64,000 bases of DNA from Thalassia testudinum (taxonomy: Eukaryota; Streptophyta; Magnoliopsida; Alismatales; Hydrocharitaceae). The notes beneath the pieces were generated by a model. That model saw nothing but the letters and a program-made list of their open reading frames with translations. It was not told the origin of the DNA and did not search any database. Positions 32,005 to 44,211 of the stretch are shown here, in pieces. Made by a program: the position numbers and the translations under genes. Position 1 is the first letter of the stretch; each line of letters opens with the position of its first letter. The DNA lies in the NCBI GenBank assembly GCA_037157565.1, contig JAZHRO010000026.1:34958501-35022500 (forward strand). Direction: 5' to 3'.

Positions 32005-33583
32005 TGATTAGCCCATATTTGTGGGCTATTTAAGTATTTAAGTGCTTAGACATTAGGTTAATTCTAACATTTATTTAGCATAAATTAGGATGTAAATAGA
32101 TTAATTCATATTTTTAATTTAATTACATAATCCATGCATTGCATTCATATTTTAAGTGCATTTAGAATTAGCTTAGAATGACATCCATCTAATTAGTTAA
32201 CCAATTAGGTACATTATTTTCGTTAACATAAAAGTTGAGGGTCTGTATATAAATAACCATAATATTTTAACATTATTTTCTTTATTCTTCTTCTTGCAGG
32301 AACGACTGGCTGCCGCTCCAACGCCACCAGCTGCCGCAGTGAAGAACCCATTCAAGGAGGAGCGAATGTGTTGGATCTGATCGGGCAGCTGATTTCAAAT
32401 TTGTGCAGGCCACTACAAAAGGAGGAGAGTGGATGCTAAGCGAGACAGGCCTCCACCACCGACCCACCACTGTGCAGAGAGATCTTCTCTCTTCCATTCC
32501 ATACCGCCGGCCTCAACCGCGGCGATGACCCTCCACCACCGTGGGCGTGTGGTGTGACAGGCCACACCGCCATCCAGAGGTCGTTCGCATTACCATGAGC
32601 ACCTTAGCGTGCATCTCCCTCGCCGTCATCACCAACAACCACCGCCACAGCCACTATGTAATCACCCTCTCAGTCAGGTAAGACGTTCGGGAAATTTCCC
32701 GGACGTCTGAAGCCACCCCCCCCACTCAGCAGCAACCAACGTTCGCCACTTCACCTTCAGCCGCACGCAAGAACCCGCCACTTCCTCCCGCTCTCACCGC
32801 CTGCACACCCACGCCAACAGAGCGCGCAACCGCCTGCGCACCCACTGCAGTGCTTCCGCCAACACCTTTAGCTAGCAGCACCCGCACTTCGCCAACAATA
32901 GAGCACGCTCCCATGCCTCCATCCAGCACACAGCAGCGCCTTCCGCCAGCTGCATTGCCTACAGTGCCCTCCGCCCACCAGCAGTCCCTGGCCTGCACCG
33001 CCTTCCGTGCCTGCAGCGCCCCCCGCCAGCAGTCCCGCGCGCACCTCACCGCCAACAGCAACTACAGCACCGGCTACAGCCACCTCCGCCGGAGCTCCGT
33101 CCGGCAGCCTTCGGCCGCCGTGCGACACGCCGCCACCACCGCTTCGAAGCCCTCAATCCAAGGAACTTCCTTCGAGCTTCCCGCATCTGGCCATCCACTC
33201 CTCGTCGTGCACGCCAAAGGGGAAAAAATCCCCTATTTTGCTATAGTAACCGGGCCATTAAAAATTACATTTCCTGCCATTGTCAATTTTTAATAATATT
33301 TTATTGATTCTGCATTGCAACAAATATCCTCTAGTTACTCAGAATTGCTATTTCAGCATTGTTTCTTGCTTCAACCTTAATCTGAAGGCAATTTTGGCTT
33401 GATTCTTGTCCAAACTAACTACGAACAAACGTTTTTAACTGGTGCAAATTTAAATACGTCATTGCCTCCCTGTAGATACAACCCGCTCCTCTGCGAGTGG
33501 TTATTTCTTTTTAAATATTGATTAGTCGATTTTTCCACCACATAAAACTGCAAACAACTTTAAAGCGAACAATCGACTCATCG
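32005..33583 (+). repeat. 5' LTR of element C
   Basis: It starts TGATTAGCCCATATTTGTGGGC, with the perfect inverted repeat TAGCCCA / TGGGCTA near the tip, and ends GACTCATCG, where the 3' LTR reads GACTCATCA. It has an AT-rich U3, a GC-rich central part (about 32290-33230) and a U5 with CTCCCTGTAGATACAACCC. It aligns with 44212-45799 throughout. Proline-rich frames within it are not genes. Confidence 0.94.
32246..32255 (+). promoter_or_regulatory. TATA box of element C 5' LTR
   Basis: TATATAAATA is conserved at the same place in both LTRs, just before the GC-rich segment, so transcription probably starts near 32280. Confidence 0.65.
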
Positions 33584-33585
33584 AA

Positions 33586-33603
33586 TGGCGTTGTTGCCAG
33601 GGA
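33586..33603 (+). other. Primer-binding site of element C (tRNA-Asp type)
   Basis: TGGCGTTGTTGCCAGGGA, two bases after the LTR, matches TGGCGCCGTTGCC with two C-to-T changes. Confidence 0.88.
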
Positions 33604-34818
33604 GGCAACAGACGCAATAATTTTGCCTGATTTTATTTTGATTATTTGTCAATTGCACAGTGATTTGACCATTTATTATTTTCTTTTCTGTGTGAGAAAA
33701 TTTGTGCAAGAATCAGCCACTGTGAGAGGCGACCCTTGACGTCGCCAGAGGAGAATTGGATGAGTAATTTTGATAGGAGGAGAAGGACGAGGACGTGACG
33801 GACATCATTGTATATTTAGTTGCTAGTCTGATAGAATTAAGACTTTAGATTTAATTTTTCATTGCATTTGATTTGAAACCCTTATTCTGGGGTATATTTT
33901 GAGGGGTTTGTTCCCCGATTTTGTTTTGAGCCTGTATTGGGTAATTTTTGGGAGCATGTTCCCTTTTCTTTAGATTTAGGTTTTTTTTATTACTTTTATT
34001 TGCTTGTGCATAAGTAGTTTAAAAATTAAAAAATAAAAAATAAAAATAAAAAAAAATGAGCTGCCTGCTAGAAGCTGCCTACCCTAGGACGAACAATTTA
34101 GGTCTATATGAGCAGCCTTTAGATTCATTTCTCTACATTGCGTGCATTCTTGCATCGTTGATTGCTGGAAGCAAGGTATGCATTCTCTTACTTTGCATCC
34201 TATTCTTGATCACGCATTGCATTTGGGATTTAATTCAAAGACCACAAAGTTTGACTTGAAGCTATCTAACAAGTGGTCACATATTTTCTAGAAAAGGGAC
34301 TAATTAAAGGAGGGACATTTTAAACCAAGGATTTGATTTTCAAACTTGGCGTGTGATTCAAAATTCAAAATCTTTTGCGGTGTATGCACACTTATTTCAC
34401 TTGCACCACGACACACATTTAGACACTCCTAAGTCTTGAAACGACTAGGACAAAAGCCCTCCTACTGTTGGATTCTGAAGTGTTCGGAACTTGAGATCAA
34501 AGGCTTTGTAAATCCAAAGAGGGGGATACCCTGTCACAGATTTTTGGGGGTAGTTGAGAAGCACCGCGAAAGCACAGCTTCAAAGGAAGGCTTAGGCCTA
34601 CTTGCATCCCTCAATCTTCCATCTTTGGATTTACTTGACCATTTGAGATTTAGGGAAGAATACCTAAGCTCCAACTAGGTCTTTTTAGGCATTTCGAGGG
34701 TTGACAATAGGTGCGTAATTAATTGGGCAACTTATTTTGTCACCTACAATTTGAACTAAAGTCAAAAGCCTAAATCTGTAAAGACTAAACAAGTCCTTTT
34801 GAATTGTGTTTGTAGTGC
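33604..34818 (+). other. Element C untranslated leader
   Basis: The 1.2 kb between PBS and gag is AT-rich, with an A-rich run at about 34020-34055. Apart from the small ORF at 34056-34259 no coding is evident. Confidence 0.65.
34056..34259 (+). CDS. Small leader ORF with a hydrophobic segment, possible uORF
   Basis: A 67-residue ORF starts directly after an A-rich tract (AAAAATGAGC), a favourable-looking start. Residues about 26-58 are hydrophobic (LYIACILASLIAGSK then VCILLLCILFLITHCIW), resembling one or two membrane segments. No homologue is recognised. It precedes gag by about 560 bases and could be an upstream ORF that lowers gag translation, or chance. The leader of element B shows no obvious counterpart, which argues for chance. 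Confidence 0.25.
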   Translation: MSCLLEAAYPRTNNLGLYEQPLDSFLYIACILASLIAGSKVCILLLCILFLITHCIWDLIQRPQSLT

Positions 34819-36578
34819 ATGCTTGGTAGGCGTTCTCTTAGGAGACAACTTGTATTTGATCCTGAACCTGAAAGAATCCTAAGAAGAGACCTTCCAAGGG
34901 AAGAAATGGCTGGTCAAAGGAGCCTTAAGGAATATTTCAACCCAACCAACCAAGCTGGCCCAGCACTATGTAGACCTGGAGGGGACAATCCGTATGAGAT
35001 CAAAAGTAGTACCATATCCTTGCTACCCTCCTTTTATGGTACTACTAGGGAAGACCCTTACAGGCATATTGAGGTATTCACTGAGGTCTGTTCCACTGTG
35101 AAGCTGCAGGGTGTTACTAATGACGCTCAAATGCGGACCCTCTTTCCCTTCTCCCTAAAGGACAAAGCCAAGTATTGGTATCACACCCTTGATAATATAA
35201 ATACTTGGGATGCCCTGAAGAAGGAGTTTTTGAAGAAGTACTTCCCCATGAGCAAAACAAATCACTTTAGGAGGGAAATTATGAGTTTTGTTCAAAAGGA
35301 TGGGAAGCATTCCATGATGCGTGGGAGCGCTTTAACGATTTGCTGAGACTTTGCCCACATCACCAGGTGCCTAAATGGCAACTGGTTGAAAGGTTCTACA
35401 CTGGACTTAATGATTCGCATAGGCAAACTGTGGATGGTGCCTGTGCAGGAACCTTTCTATCTAAGACTGAGGATGAAGCTTGGAACTTATTTGATACTTT
35501 GAGTGAGAATTCTATTCACTTGAATTCTGCCTACATGGATAGAAAGCCCACTCTCATGCAAAGAAAGTTGGAGGCGAATGAGGCAAGGGACACCCAGAAT
35601 TTAGCCTATCAAATTCAATTATTGAATCAAAACATGGAAAGGCTTATGTCGAACCCGAGTTCATTCATACCTAACACCTCCACATCCCAAGCTTCCGAAT
35701 GCTTAATTTGTCAAGGCAATACACACACCACTGTGGATTGCCATTTGGCCTCCACATCCCAAGCGAATTTGAATGCCGCTCAAGGGTTCCGTCCAAGACC
35801 TCGTAATGATCCTTTCTCCAACACTTATAATGAGGGATGAAGGAACCACCCAAACTTTTCATGGAGACAAGGAAATGTCTCAAATTCAGGGAATTACAAA
35901 CCACAATCCTTTCAAAACCATCAAATGAACCAACCTCAGACCTTTGCCCAACCTAAAACCTCTGAGATGGATGAATTAAAGGCGATGTTGAAAATTATGC
36001 AAGAAAGTCAAAGTGCCATCATCCAATCTCATGACAAGGCTATACATGAGATGAAATCACAAATTGGACACCTTGTTGAGGCCGTTAGACAGAGGGAGAC
36101 TGGGAAGCTCCCCAGTGCTGATGAGGAAAATCCTAAAGGAAAAGGGATTGTCTTTAGGGAGCATGCTCAGGCGGTGACTATTCTGAGGAGTGGGAAAGAA
36201 ATTTCCAAACCCAATGCTCCTATAGTCTCACCCCCTAAAAAACCATCCACCTCGACTTTCACCCCCACCAGAGAAGACTTGCCCAAATCTTCTCCGCTTG
36301 AAATCACCTCACCGGAAGAAGTTGTCCCTGTTCCACCCCTTACTCGACATGACAACCCTTCCACCCAGAGATCGAGAGTGCCTTTTCCAAAGTGCTTATC
36401 CACCTATGGGCAGACTTCTGCTGGCTCATCTGGAGCCAAAGATAAGACGGATGAGATTATGGAAACTTTCAAGCAAGTGCAGATTAACCTGCCTTTGCTT
36501 GAAGCTATCAGGCAGATTCCGTCTTATGCCCGCTTCTTAAAGGACCTGTGCACGAAAAAGCGGCAATCTAGAAAATAG
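34819..36578 (+). pseudogene. Element C: gag (one frameshift, nonsense codons)
   Basis: The ATG at 34819 (MLGRRSLRRQLVFDPEPER) is the natural gag start. Capsid blocks FPFSLKDKAKYWYHTL and WDALKKEFLKKYFPMSKT follow. One G appears to be missing near 35303, which shifts the frame; the continuation from 35340 carries CPHHQVPKWQLVERFYTGL and NLFDTLSENS. TGG to TGA at 35838 falls in the Athila motif before NHPNFSWR, and CAG to TAG at 36576 precedes the protease. A coiled-coil-like stretch lies near 35950-36110, and LPLLEAIRQIPSYARFLKDLC closes the protein. Gag forms the cytoplasmic particle. Confidence 0.92.
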
Positions 36579-39140
36579 GTCCAATCAAAAGTTGTCCTGC
36601 CTGATTCTGTTAGCTCAATTGTTCAACATGGCACACCCCCGAAACTTAAGGACCCAGGAGCCCCATACATCTCTGTAGTTATTGGTGACTTACAAATTGA
36701 TGAGTCTCTACTTGATCTGGGTGCGGGGGTGAACATCCTTCCGAGCTACATATATGAACAACTTGGGGGAGGCAATATGAAGCCTAGCCCTGTAATCCTT
36801 CAAGTTGCTGATCGATCACTTAAGACACCACAAGGAATTTTGGAAGATATCCTCATAAGAGTAGAGGATTTCTTCTTTCCCGTTGACTTCTTAGTTTTGG
36901 ACACTGACCCTACCAACAAGCCAACCAAACCCTCCATCATTTTGGGCCGCCCCTTCCTTGCAACTTCGCATGCTTCAATCAATTGCAATACTGGGGCATT
37001 GAAAATGGGCTTTGGGAACAGGAAAATCCAGCTTAATGTGTTTGATGCTTACAAACAAGCCGGACTTGAGGATTGTTCTCAAGTTGAGGTGATAGATGAC
37101 CTGATTGAAGAGGCAACTCCTGCAATGTTATGTGATGACCCCCTTCAGCATGTCATGCTAAATGAGCATTCCCATCTCTTGGAGGAATGTGAAGGGGATA
37201 TACTAGAACTAGGGGAATTGTTAGGAGTTTCTGCTGAGTCTCTTCCCCCATCATTTCCGCCGAAGGTAGGTTTGCTACCTGAGATGGGGACATCTATTAT
37301 GAAACCCTCAACCATACAAGCCCCCGACCTTGAGTTGAAACCCCTCCCTGACACTCTCAAGTATGTTTTCCTAGGTGCCAATGATACGCTCCCCGTTATC
37401 ATTTCGGCTATGCCATCTGAGGCACAGGAGGGAGCCTTGATTGAATGCCTGTCTAGGCACAAGGAAGATATTGCTTGGAGCATTGCTGACATTAAGGGTA
37501 TAGACTTTACACTCTGCATGCACCACATTTATACTGATGATTCCATCAAGCCTTTTAGGGACATGCAGAGACATCTGAACCCTAATATAAGGGAGGTTGT
37601 AAAAAAGGAAATCTTGAAGTGGTTGGACGCTGGGATCATACATCCCATTGCTGACAGTAAATGGGTCAGTCCCATTCATGTGGTGCCAAAGAAGGCAGGC
37701 TTTACTGTGGAACTCAACGACCAAGGTGAACAAGTTGTCACTAGACCCTCAACTGGATGGAGGGTCTGTATTGATTACCGCAAGCTGAACACCGCTACCC
37801 AAAAGGATCACTTTCCTTTGCCTTTTATTGATCAAATTCTCGAAAAATTGGCAAGGAATAACTATTATTGCTTTCTCGATGGATATTCTGGGTACAATCA
37901 GGTGGCAATCTTTCCTGATGACCAGGAAAAGATGACATTCACGAGTCCTTATGGTACTTTTGCATTCAGGCGTATGCCGTTTGGATTATGTAATGCCCCT
38001 GCAACTTTCCAGTGGTGTATTATGTCTATCTTTTCGGACATGATTGACGAGTGTGTTGAAGTGCTTATGGATGACTTCTCCATTTATGGCTCATCTTTCG
38101 ACCAGTGTCTCCTGCACCTGGAGAATGTGTTGAAATGATATAAGGAGACTGGTTTAGTCCTCAGCTGGGAGAAGAGTCACTTCATGGTACAAAAAGGAAT
38201 TGTACTTGGGCATGTTGTATCTGAGCAAGGTTTGGAAGTAGATAAAGCCAAGATTGATTCTATTTCCAAACTTCCATTGCCTACAAATGTCAAACAGATT
38301 AGATCCTTTCTGGGCCATGCTGGCTTTTATAGGCGCTTTATTAAAAATTTTAGTAAGATTTCTAGGCCACTTTGTGACTTGTTGGCGAAGGAATCTTCCT
38401 TTAGTTTTGATTCAAATTGTGCCGAGGCCTTTCAAACTCTAAAGGAGGCCTTGATCTCTGTGCCTATTCTCCAAGCTGCTGATTGGACACTCCCATTTGA
38501 GCTTATGTGTTATGCTTCAGATTATGCAGTGGGAGCTGTCCTTGGACAAAGGGTTGAGGGAAGACCTCATGTGCTGCATTATGCAATCAAGACATTAACC
38601 GAACCTCAACAAAACTACACCGTCACTGAAAAAGAATTACTTGCTGTAGTTTTTGCTCTGGAGAAGTTTAGGTCTTATCTACTTGGGTCTAAGGTGGTTA
38701 TTTTTACTGATCATGCAGCAGTGAAACATCTCATTGCTAAGAAAGATTCTAAGCCACGTCTAATTAGGTGGATCTTACTCCTTCAAGAATTTGACTTGGA
38801 AATACATGAAAAGAAAGGAGTAGAAAATGTTGTGGCTAACCACCTGTCTCGCCTTCCTCTTAATGACTCTCTTTCTGAAGACATTCGCGAGACATTTCTC
38901 GATGAAACTCTAATGGCGGTAATACCAACTTTACCTTGGTATGTAGACACTGTAAATTACTTGGTCACTGGACAAACTCCTGGCTCTTGGGATGAGCAGA
39001 AAAGAAAGAGATTCATTTCTCAAGCAAGATATTTTCATTGGGAAGAGCCAGAATTATTTAGAATTGGACAAGACCAAGTATTGAGACGTTGTGTGCCTGA
39101 AGAGGAACAACAAAGTGTGCTGAGTTTCTGCCATGAACTT
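36579..39140 (+). pseudogene. Element C: protease, reverse transcriptase and RNase H
   Basis: The same frame runs through the protease (active site LLDLGAGVN near 36714, ILGRPFLATSHA near 36945), an acidic linker, RT (DYRKLNTATQKDHFPLPF, FLDGYSGYNQ, RMPFGLCNAPATFQ and catalytic LMDDFSIYG near 38063) and RNase H ([10 protein letters not shown]). One CGA to TGA stop at 38136-38138 separates RT from the connection domain. The first RNase H catalytic Asp is Tyr: [10 protein letters not shown] (codon TAT at 38511-38513), where element A keeps MCDVSD. The frame ends where solo LTR L1 inserted, within the integrase zinc finger. Confidence 0.93.
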
Positions 39141-41931
39141 TGATGAGAACATCATCATGAGCCATAACTAGCTCATTTTGACCCAATAAAGAAGATAAAA
39201 GCTCCTACATAACCTAGAAGAAAGCTTAACTGAAGGAATAAGTGCTTTGAGAAGAAAACATGAAATAAAGGTTAAAACTGCAATTTTACCATTGTAGTAC
39301 ATAAATGGGATTTCTCAAAGGCAAAACATAGGTCAAATAGGCTAAATGAGATAAAAAGGGGGTTGAGTTAATCAGAAATGGGTTTGTGTGCAATCTAGGA
39401 ATTAAATGACATTTAGTAACCCTAAAACAGACCCACTTAAATTAACAAGATTCCGGTCAGGATAAAAATCAAGTAAACCCTCTAAAAATCATGGAAAAAT
39501 ATCCTCTAGGGTTTAGAACACTCAATTTGGCCTTTGGAACCCAGTTTGACCTAGATTAGGGTCCTAGCTCTTCAACTAACCTAATTTGGTTTTTTTACGC
39601 AAAATGTCCAGTCAAACAAGGTCAAACCTAAAATCCAACTTCACCATTGGATTCCTTATGTCCAAATTAGGTTTATACCAAAATTTGGACCCAAGGGGAG
39701 GTCATCTTGACCTACTTTGCAATTTAGTACACCCAAATCACAATTTGGTCCCTATCTTTTGAATATCTTTGCAGAAAGCCCCTAAGTTCCTCGCAACCTT
39801 TGCAATCAGGTCCTGCCGCCATTGTTAGGGCAGAACCGATCTCCGGCGAGGTTTAGAGAGGGATTCCTCCCCAATCCCTCAGAGATTCCCTCCCAGAAAT
39901 GGAAGGGAGATTCTCTCAGGAATCCCCTTCCTTCTAAAGCCAATTACAATCTCTGGTGTGAACCCAATCTCTCGTGCGAACACACGAGAGATTTGGGTAT
40001 CCACCCTCTTTCCATCTCCGACGAGCTGGCAGAGATTGATTGCGCGATCTCCACGCGCTAGAAGGTTCGGCCAACACCTATAAAAGGCTCCCCAGACCCG
40101 GTCGCAGACCCTCAGCTTGATTTTGACAGAGATTCCCCCAAATTTCCCTCTCTCCCATCTCCGGCCAAGAGACCCGGAAGCTCCGACGACCTCCTCCGCA
40201 CCTTCTCGTCGCTCTGCTGCCATACCAGCAGTAGAGTCAACTCCGCCTCTTCCTCCCGCGTCGCGCAGTACCAGGCGCACGTGCCCCTGACCTCATCTTC
40301 GTCGCCGCTCCCTCCCTCAGGGTGCTTCTTCCCCGATGACGAAAATTACGCGCCATCCACTCCGCTGCCTCCCTTCCTTCCAAACCACTCCAGATACCTT
40401 CTCCATCTTCCTCTCTCTCTTTTCCCCCTATTATTTTAGTTAATTGCCCCCCCGACAGTGCCTGACCACCTCCACCTTCCTCGCCTCCAACCGACCTCCG
40501 GCGAGTCTCTCCCACCACTCCGCCCCTCCACACAGCTCGCCAACCCTCTCGTAAGCTCCGCCTCACCACCAGGAGCAACTTCCGCCCATCCATCATCCTT
40601 CTACACCTCCACCACAGTCCCCCGAACAACCCCACACTTCTGGCCACAGGTTGACCTAGGCACGCATGCCTAGGCCGTCCTGCGACCTGCAACACCGTGC
40701 ACCATCTTCGCCGTGCCACGGCGAAGGTGCCCAGCTAGTCTGATTAGGCCAATAGGCCGTGCTTGTGTATGACAGGTTGCAGCTCCTGCCGCCATTGACG
40801 GTTGAAGCAGCAAGCAGCTTCGCAGCAGCTCCAGGTGTCAGATCTCCCAGGTTCCAGGCGCAGCAGGTTCACGCGAGTGTTGCGAAGCCCTCGGGGCCAG
40901 CAAGTCGCGCTGCGAAGCTCCCAGCCTTGGCCATAGCACGAAGAGAGCTCTGCAGGCGCACGCGAAATTGGGACAGATCAGATAGTCCCACATCGTGGAA
41001 ATGCAACGCGCAGGTATGGTTTAAATTGTTTTTGTGTTTTATGCTTACCGCCTCCGAAATCACAGGGGTGAGGTCCCTCACCTGACCCACACCTGCCTTG
41101 TCCGCGGTTTCACCTCGCGGATCTGGCAGGATCCGACCCGACCCAAACCTACGCACTCCTCGTGCATCACCCACCTGCAGGTGCGCCTGGTCCTGGGTGC
41201 GAATCCGACCCGATTACCCGTGTGGCTCTGGGAGAGCATCCTTGAGCGAATTGCAGAGAAAGAGAGAGACGTTTGGGTAGAGGGACGGGGGTAGGTTTTG
41301 CATTGGCTGTGGTTTGCGTAGGAAAGAAGGAGAAAAGGAAGAAGCGAACACTTAGCCACTGCAGCAAGGGAAGAAAAGAAGGAAGAAGAGGCTGAGTGTA
41401 GCAGAGAAAGAAGGAGAAGCCCTCGCAGAGAAGACAAGGAAGGAGAAAACTTCGAAGGAAAGCCTTCGCAAGAAAAGAAGCAGAAGAAGAAGGAACTCTG
41501 AAGAAAGGAAGCTGAGCAAGGCAGAGATCTGAGAGAAGGAAGGACTGCAGAAAAGCCCAAAAAGAAAAGGAAGACAAGAGAGGAACAAAGGCAGGAAGAA
41601 GAAGCCTTCGCAAGAAAAGAAGCAGAAAAGACAAAGAAGAAGAAGGCAGAAGAAAGAAAGAAGATTACATTTAAGACGTCTGATATAGAAATCAGACGTC
41701 CAATTTTGTTTTCTTTTAGAAATTCTTTTTATATAACTCTCTCTTTTAATCAATTACTTTCATTTAAAAGTTGTGTTCTTTGGTTTTGAAAGTACTGAGA
41801 TTGCTCCCTGTGTTCGACCTCAGAGACTCTAGTTTTTCGAGTAATAAAATTCTCTATATTTGTTTGAACGTTTTGTCGGTTATACTACAACGTGATATTC
41901 TCTTTAAAACCCGCACAAAAGCGTACGAACA
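39141..41931 (+). mobile_element. Solo LTR L1 inside element C integrase
   Basis: A 2791-base insertion begins TGATGAGAACATCATCATGAG and ends GTACGAACA, flanked by AACTT on both sides (39136-39140 and 41932-41936). The end region CTCCCTGTGTTCGACCTC is typical of Athila/Tat-type U5. There is no internal coding region, so this is a solo LTR left by LTR-LTR recombination. It is related over its length to L2, which lies in a different site with its own duplication. A TATA box lies at 40079 and AAGACGTCTGAT near 41673. Proline/serine/phenylalanine-rich frames inside it are compositional. Confidence 0.92.
40079..40087 (+). promoter_or_regulatory. TATA box of solo LTR L1
   Basis: TATAAAAGG in the context CACCTATAAAAGGCTCC. 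L2 has the equivalent box at 47180-47188, so it is probably the U3 promoter of this family. Confidence 0.65.
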
Positions 41932-43015
41932 AACTTCAATGTGGAGGACACTTTGGTGCTAAGAAAACTGCTTTTAAGGTTCTCCAGTCCGGTTTTTGGT
42001 GGCCTTCATTATTTAAGGATTCTCATAATTTTGTTAAGGCCTGTATTAGATGTCAACGGATTGGAACGATTGGGAAGAAGAATGAAATGCCTCAACATCC
42101 TATTCAATCTGTTGAAATTTTTGATGTGTGGGGAATTGACTTTATGGGCCCCTTCCCGTCGTCCCATGGTTTTGAATATATCTTGGTGGCAGTTGATTAT
42201 GTCTCTAAATGGATAGAGGCCATTCCTACGCGCACAAATGACCACTCTGTGGTTTTGAAATTTGTGAAGGCCAATATCATATCCCGTTTCGGCTGCCCCA
42301 AGACTATTATAAGTGATGGGGGACCTCATTTCCGAAACCACCACTTCAATCGATTAATCAAGAGTTTGGGAGTGACTCACAAGGTTGCTACCCCTTACCA
42401 CCCTCAGACAAGTGGCCAGGTTGAAGTATCAAATAGGGAGATAAAAAATATTTTGGAAAAGACCATTAGACCTGATAGGAAAGACTGGTCCCAAAAGCTC
42501 GATGATACTTTGTGGGCTTATCGAACGGCCTATAAGACCCCTTTGGGTACTTCTCCCTTTTGGATGGTGTATGGAAAAGCGTGCCATTTACCTGTTGAGT
42601 TGGAACATAAAGCACTTTGGGCTATTCGAAGTGTTAACATGGATTTAGAAAAGGCAGGTAAGGCACGACTTCTAGAATTAAGTGAGCTTGAGGAGCTGAG
42701 GAATGATGCTTATGACACCTCTCAAGCTTATAAAGAAAGAACTAAGGTCTTGCATGATGAGTTTATTCTTCGAAAGACCTTTGAGCCCAACCAACAAGTC
42801 TGGCTTTTCAATTCCAGACTTAAGCTTTTTCCTGGGAAGTTAAAATCTCGTTGGGATGGGCCTTACATAATCACCAAAGTATTTTCGCATGGAGCTGTGG
42901 AGATCAAAAATCCTTCCTCTTCAGCAACTCCCTTTATCATCAACGGTCAACGGTTAAAACCGTACATAACTTTAGATGGCCATCTGGTTGACGAAGTCAC
43001 TCTTGAGGAGCCTTA
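41932..43015 (+). pseudogene. Element C: integrase, continued after the solo LTR
   Basis: Coding resumes at [12 protein letters not shown], so the zinc finger is split between its first His (CHEL, before 39140) and the second. The rest is a single open frame to [10 protein letters not shown] at 43015. It has [13 protein letters not shown] (near 42132), SDGGPHF (near 42312) and the Glu of [13 protein letters not shown] (near 42416), followed by [18 protein letters not shown]. The D,D,E core and C-terminal module look intact. The protein is inactivated by the insertion rather than by point mutation. Confidence 0.93.
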
Positions 43016-44211
43016 GCTCCTACCATTCTCCGCCTCAGGTAATATCTTCCTTTAGCTATTTTTGTTTTCAATGAGGACATTGTTTGAACCAGGCATGGGG
43101 GAGAGGAACTGAGGCATTTTGTTTATAGCATGCATATAAAAAAAAAAGTTTTGAGCTTAACTCGCTAAGTTCTGTAGTCTTAAGAAAATCAGAACTCTAG
43201 GGTAGACCAAGTTAATTCTAGGGTCAAACTTTAGAAGCCAAATGAGCTACTAGCTTTAGACCTTTAGGGTCCTTTGTGGACTTAAAAACTTAAGTAGGAG
43301 TTAAGTTGTAGACCATTCCTCAAGAGGTTGAGGAAGGGAAGCTAGGGTTTGAGTTAAAGGTGGGGTAGTACCCGAAGTCTTGTTCTACCTTTTGGTTTAC
43401 GGGTCCTTGTAACCCAAGCATCCAAATTTCGCACACTTGGTCTGGTAATTAACTTCATTTCTGTCTTTCTAAAAAGAGATTTGGATCTCTTAGTCTTGAC
43501 TTAGGAGAGGCTTGAAAACACATTTTGATTGGAAGAGTTCCCGCCGCAGGAGAGGTGGAGTATATACTCACCTTGAGGATGCGATGATAACATATTACCT
43601 CCTTGGCGCTTGTCTCTTAGGATATCCATCCTACTGGGGGCATGTAAGCGCATTGTGCGGTTCAGGTACCATGGGCGGCCCTATCTCGAAGTGCCGATTG
43701 CCATAGGCCTAAATTCTCTTAAGAAATCCATGGGCGATACTATCTCGAAGTGTCAATTGCCAGGAGTTCTTGGGGTCGTTATGGGCGGTGCTATCTCGAA
43801 GCATCGAAAGCCAGTCACCCTTCGAGGTATGGTAATGGGGACAATGAATTCGACACAGACCGTGTTGATAGCTAATCTAAGGTTAGACTTAGAAGAATCA
43901 AACAAACAAATATATATATATATATATAATTCCTTTAACTCAAATAACTCAGACCAATGCACAGGCATGGATGCGTTAATCTCAGGGATCAATAAACTTT
44001 AGGGTAGAGTCAGAAATCAGGGAAACTTGTGCCTGCAACTCATCTTTAGCCGACCTAGTCTGTAACTTAGCACCTACTTAGGAACCTTGGGTCTAGAGTA
44101 TGAACTTAATATGCTTCTGAAGGAAGACTAAGTGAGTTGACTAGTCTACTTGGAGTGCTAGGTTTTGTTTAATTTTTCTAGGGACTAGCAAAAACTAGGC
44201 ATGGGGGTATT
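43016..44211 (+). other. Element C 3' noncoding module between two polypurine tracts
   Basis: AATGAGGACATTG followed by GGCATGGGGGAGAGG (43092-43106) forms the inner tract. GGCATGGGGGTA (44199-44209) precedes the LTR. The three ATGGGCG..CTATCTCGAAG units are at about 43671, 43729 and 43780, in the same order as in element A. There is no credible ORF. Confidence 0.78.
43911..43928. repeat. (AT)n microsatellite
   Basis: An alternating TA run in the noncoding module of C, at the position equivalent to that in A. Confidence 0.9.

Noticed and set aside
39822..41753. Several ORFs rich in Ser, Leu, Phe or Arg within solo LTR L1
   Set aside because: They fall in purine- or pyrimidine-rich LTR sequence, are not kept in L2 and have no domains.
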